DNA of 36,454 bases from Mageeibacillus sp. UBA1257 (GTDB lineage: Bacteria; Bacillota; Clostridia; UBA1212; UBA1257), in the NCBI GenBank assembly GCA_002308775.1, contig DBVT01000122.1, positions 1 to 36,454 of the forward strand. Direction: 5' to 3'. Below the pieces are notes generated by a model, which was not told the DNA's origin, did not search any database, and saw nothing but the letters and a program-made list of their open reading frames with translations. Numbering within the stretch: position 1 is the first letter of the stretch; each line of letters begins with the position of its first letter. The translations under genes and the position numbers were made by a program. Below are positions 34,007 through 36,454 of this stretch, in pieces.

Positions 34007-35374
34007 ATGAAAAAAGTGTTTAAGGTATTACTATTCACTCTCGCAGTGGCGCTTGTTATATCTGCTTTCTGCGCGCTGGGAGCGTTTGCCGACGAGACCG
34101 GTATAATCTCGATGGACAGCGACACGATAACACCCGTAGCTGCTCTCAAAGTTTCATTCGATATTCCCGAGGATCACGTGATCGATGAAAACGACTGGGT
34201 CGGAATCTACAGCGCGGACGCGGACATCGAAAGTATCGGGCCCGGTTCCGGCATAGGTATCTGGTGTTATCTCGGAACGAATACGTCTGACATGGGAGAA
34301 TACACAGACAGGCACGTTGAGATCACTTTCGACTACACGACGAGTTATGCGGGCAACTGGCCTCTCGCTCCCGGAGAATATCAGGTCCTTCTGTTTTACG
34401 AGGGAGAATATGCAGTCGATGCTCATCACAGCTTCACGGTAGTTGACAAGATCATTTCGATGGACACGAGCATGGTGACGTCCGGCGACCCGATGACCGT
34501 AAAAATCAATCTCCCCGAAGACCACGCGTTGGCGGGAGACGACTGGATCGGTATTTACAAAAAAGAGATCGACAACAATAATGTGCAAAGCGGTTCCGGC
34601 ATGGGCATATGGTGCTACCTCGGATCGAACACACAGTCTTACGGAACTCCGGAAAACCGCCAGTTCGAGCTCAAATTCGATGAAGAACTCAGCGTCACCG
34701 GCAACTGGCCGCTCGCTCCCGGAGACTACAAGTTCCTTCTTTTCTACAATGATTCGTACAAGGTCGCAGACTATTTTGAATTCACTGTAAAGGACAAGGC
34801 AGCCGAGGACAAGAAAGTCGTCTATATGGACAAGAACGAATTTTACCCGGGGGAAACGCTCGAGGTAAAGATCGATCTGCCGGAGGGGCACAGCCTTGAA
34901 AGCAAAGACTGGATAGGCATTTACAGCGCGGAAGTTGAAAATAATAACGTTTATGCCGGAGCAGGCATCGGAATGTGGTGCTACATCGGATCGAACACTC
35001 AGTCATTCGAACCGATGGAGAGCAGTCATCTGTTGGTCGAAGTGGACGAAGCTATAGCGACAGTGCCGGAAAACTGGCCGCTTGCGCCGGGAGAGTGGAA
35101 GGTATTTCTTTTCTACAATGATTCGTACACGGTCGCAGACTATTTCCAATTCACTGTAGTTGAAAAGCCTGCGACTCCTACGCCCGAGCCTACGGCGACT
35201 CCGGAGGCCACAGAAGCTCCGACAGATGATCCCGCGGACGCTCCGACTGCTGCTCCCACCGAAAAACCTGCAGAGAAAAAGGGCTGCGGTTCTGCAGTCG
35301 TATCATCTGCCCTGGTTGCCGCATCCGTTTTACTCGGAACGGCATTAATAGTGAGAAAGAAAGATAATGAATAA
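34007..35374 (+). CDS. Surface protein with three tandem SKICH-like beta domains
   Basis: 455-residue exported protein: signal peptide (about 1-28), three homologous domains (about 33-147, 149-263, 271-386), a Pro/Thr/Ala-rich stalk (387-425) and a C-terminal transmembrane helix (430-449) with basic tail. Each repeat has DW[VI]GIY, then G[IM][GW]xWCY[LI]G, NWPLAPG[ED]Y/W and a final FTV strand, recalling the DW-V-G-I pattern of SKICH-type beta-sandwiches. Each repeat holds one Cys. AGGAGG lies 10 bases before the ATG; an ATG at 34002 is out of frame and stops at once. Function is unknown; binding to a surface or polymer is plausible. It overlaps the next gene by 8 bases. Confidence 0.8.
   Translation: MKKVFKVLLFTLAVALVISAFCALGAFADETGIISMDSDTITPVAALKVSFDIPEDHVIDENDWVGIYSADADIESIGPGSGIGIWCYLGTNTSDMGEYTDRHVEITFDYTTSYAGNWPLAPGEYQVLLFYEGEYAVDAHHSFTVVDKIISMDTSMVTSGDPMTVKINLPEDHALAGDDWIGIYKKEIDNNNVQSGSGMGIWCYLGSNTQSYGTPENRQFELKFDEELSVTGNWPLAPGDYKFLLFYNDSYKVADYFEFTVKDKAAEDKKVVYMDKNEFYPGETLEVKIDLPEGHSLESKDWIGIYSAEVENNNVYAGAGIGMWCYIGSNTQSFEPMESSHLLVEVDEAIATVPENWPLAPGEWKVFLFYNDSYTVADYFQFTVVEKPATPTPEPTATPEATEAPTDDPADAPTAAPTEKPAEKKGCGSAVVSSALVAASVLLGTALIVRKKDNE
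34737..35158 (+). repeat. Near-identical DNA segment in repeats 2 and 3
   Basis: Bases 34737-34789 and 35106-35158 differ at only 3 of 53 positions, far closer than the rest of the two domains. They encode FYNDSY[KT]VADYF[EQ]FTV. This suggests recent gene conversion or recombination between the tandem domains. Confidence 0.8.
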
Positions 35375-36454
35375 AAAAAGTTACGCGATAAAACTCTTTA
35401 TTGCCTCATTATGCCTCGGACTGTGTTCGGGGCTCTTTTTTGCGTGTACGGGAGGCGGAGGGAATGTTGACAACACTCCCCGGCCTGTGCCCGCATATAC
35501 TGAAGAAGAGGATGTTTACAACAACAGATCCAAAACGGAGGAGAGCAATCTCGCAGCGTTCGACGACCTCGGACGGGAAACTGTCTCCGCGGGTAAAATG
35601 CAGTCTGACAAGCAGGTGGGAATGTTTTATTTCCTGTGGATGGGAGCGCACGGGACGAATCTTTACGACAACACCGAGATACTGAAAAACGATCCCGAAG
35701 CATATGTTTCGGAGGAGGCCTGGACATCCGCCGGAGGAGGGTATGTCGGAGCGGCGCATTTCTGGGGCAGACCGCTGTTCGGATATTATTACGCCTGCGA
35801 GGAATGGGTCATCAGAAAGCATATACAGATGCTGGCGGACGCCGGAGTCGATTTTTTAGTCTTCGACACGACGAATTCAACGGGCAGTCCCTCGTCGGGA
35901 ACTTATTTTCAAAACGGCGGAAACAACAATACGTACATCGAGGCAGCGCTCACTGTCGCCAAGACAGTAAAAGAATTTATGGACAGCGGAAGAGCAGCTC
36001 CGAAGATCGCATTTTACACGAATTCGAATTCCGGAAAAGCGATGGATGTGATATATGAGGAATTCTACAAGGCGCACGGGGAATACAAAGACACGTGGTA
36101 CGAAATGGACGGAAAGCCGATGATCGTCGGAGTGACCGATTCCGCGAGTAAAAATGTGAAGGAGTTCTTCACTTTAAAGGAGTCTCAGTGGCCTTTTGCG
36201 CAGAAATCAGACAACGGATTCCCGTGGATGGAATTTCAGCGGCTGCTCACGGACGATTCTGTCTACGAGTTCAACGGGAGGAAGATCATGAGCGTTTCCG
36301 TTGCCCAGCACAATGTTACGTGCAGGATGAGCGCAGCAGCCTGGTACGGCGGACAGGACAGGACGAGGAGCTGGCACGACGGAGCAGTCGACAAGTCTGA
36401 AGGAGCCGTTTTGCGCGGTTACAATTTCGCTGAACAGTGGGAGTTTGCGATCGC
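35367..36454 (+). CDS. Lipoprotein, glycoside hydrolase 71/99-like (3' end outside window)
   Basis: The frame runs open from the ATG at 35367 to the window end (about 362 codons). The N-terminus has a lipoprotein signal with hydrophobic core and LFFAC, so Cys27 is the probable lipidated residue. After an acidic linker, segments such as VGMFYFLWMG, HFWGRPLFGYYY, WVIRKHIQMLADAGVDFLVFDTTN and MDGKPMIVG match barrel-type glycosidases near families GH71 and GH99, in which the conserved Asp follows the LADAGVDFLVFD strand. It is predicted to act on polysaccharide outside the membrane. Its start overlaps the preceding gene by 8 bases, so the two are co-translated. Family assignment is moderate and the enzyme substrate is unknown. 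Confidence 0.7.
   Translation, partial: MNKKSYAIKLFIASLCLGLCSGLFFACTGGGGNVDNTPRPVPAYTEEEDVYNNRSKTEESNLAAFDDLGRETVSAGKMQSDKQVGMFYFLWMGAHGTNLYDNTEILKNDPEAYVSEEAWTSAGGGYVGAAHFWGRPLFGYYYACEEWVIRKHIQMLADAGVDFLVFDTTNSTGSPSSGTYFQNGGNNNTYIEAALTVAKTVKEFMDSGRAAPKIAFYTNSNSGKAMDVIYEEFYKAHGEYKDTWYEMDGKPMIVGVTDSASKNVKEFFTLKESQWPFAQKSDNGFPWMEFQRLLTDDSVYEFNGRKIMSVSVAQHNVTCRMSAAAWYGGQDRTRSWHDGAVDKSEGAVLRGYNFAEQWEFAI

Noticed and set aside
1..36454. tRNA, rRNA, CRISPR, insertion sequence or integrase
   Set aside because: Scanning the intergenic gaps by eye showed no cloverleaf, no regularly spaced direct repeats and no transposase or integrase motifs. A tRNAscan and CRISPR finder run would confirm this.

Overview
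The window looks like a chromosomal segment of a strictly anaerobic Bacillota bacterium, probably a gut-type Clostridia. The signs are strong Shine-Dalgarno sequences, sigma-70 type promoters, an L10-type ribosomal leader, a Clostridia-like mix of families, and an oxygen-sensitive glycyl radical enzyme. I see no rRNA, tRNA, CRISPR array, phage gene or insertion sequence. The species cannot be named from sequence alone.

Layout. (1) Bases 2-3157 hold a 5'-truncated glycyl radical enzyme of unknown substrate and its radical-SAM activase. (2) 3217-3770 is a small zinc-ribbon membrane protein closed by a strong terminator. (3) 3884-6934 carries a CapD/PglF-type nucleotide-sugar dehydratase and a LytR-CpsA-Psr (LCP) ligase, both for surface glycopolymers. 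(4) 6981-13587 is a compact run: Gld-type ABC ATPase, permease, GldG-like protein, DUF4340-like protein, a membrane-anchored propeller-like protein and a CvpA-like protein. (5) 13756-17075 is the rpmG-secE-nusG-rplK-rplA-(L10 leader)-rplJ-rplL cluster. It ends in a terminator and is not followed by rpoB. (6) 17262-20205 holds a heparinase II/III-like protein and a GT2-GtrA fusion. (7) 20206-24050 is a visibly AT-richer two-gene island with a large secreted DNRLRE/Cys-His protein and an unknown membrane-anchored protein. (8) 24227-30915 is a likely operon: flavodoxin, two tandem SpoU-type RNA methyltransferases, a membrane GDPD, uvrC and a metallophosphoesterase. (9) On the minus strand, 33785-30923 encodes a sigma-factor/membrane/propeller fusion and a diacylglycerol-kinase-like protein. 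(10) Divergently, 34007-36454 encodes a triplicated-domain surface protein and a lipoprotein glycosidase cut by the window end.

The most striking candidate system is at 31992-36454. An apparently complete ECF sigma factor (sigma-2 plus sigma-4) is fused through one transmembrane helix to an extracytoplasmic propeller-like sensor. Just across the divergent intergenic region, a match to the Bacillus extracytoplasmic sigma promoter (TGAAAC-N16-CGTC) points at the surface-protein operon, in tandem with a housekeeping TTGACT-N17-TATAAT promoter. This suggests a one-protein, membrane-tethered sigma sensor controlling its neighbouring envelope genes. Other items worth attention are the secreted protein with an NCYGYA/YHFY/WSHK signature, the GDPD with an apparently degenerate second barrel, the uncoupling of rplL from rpoB, and the unassigned glycyl radical enzyme.
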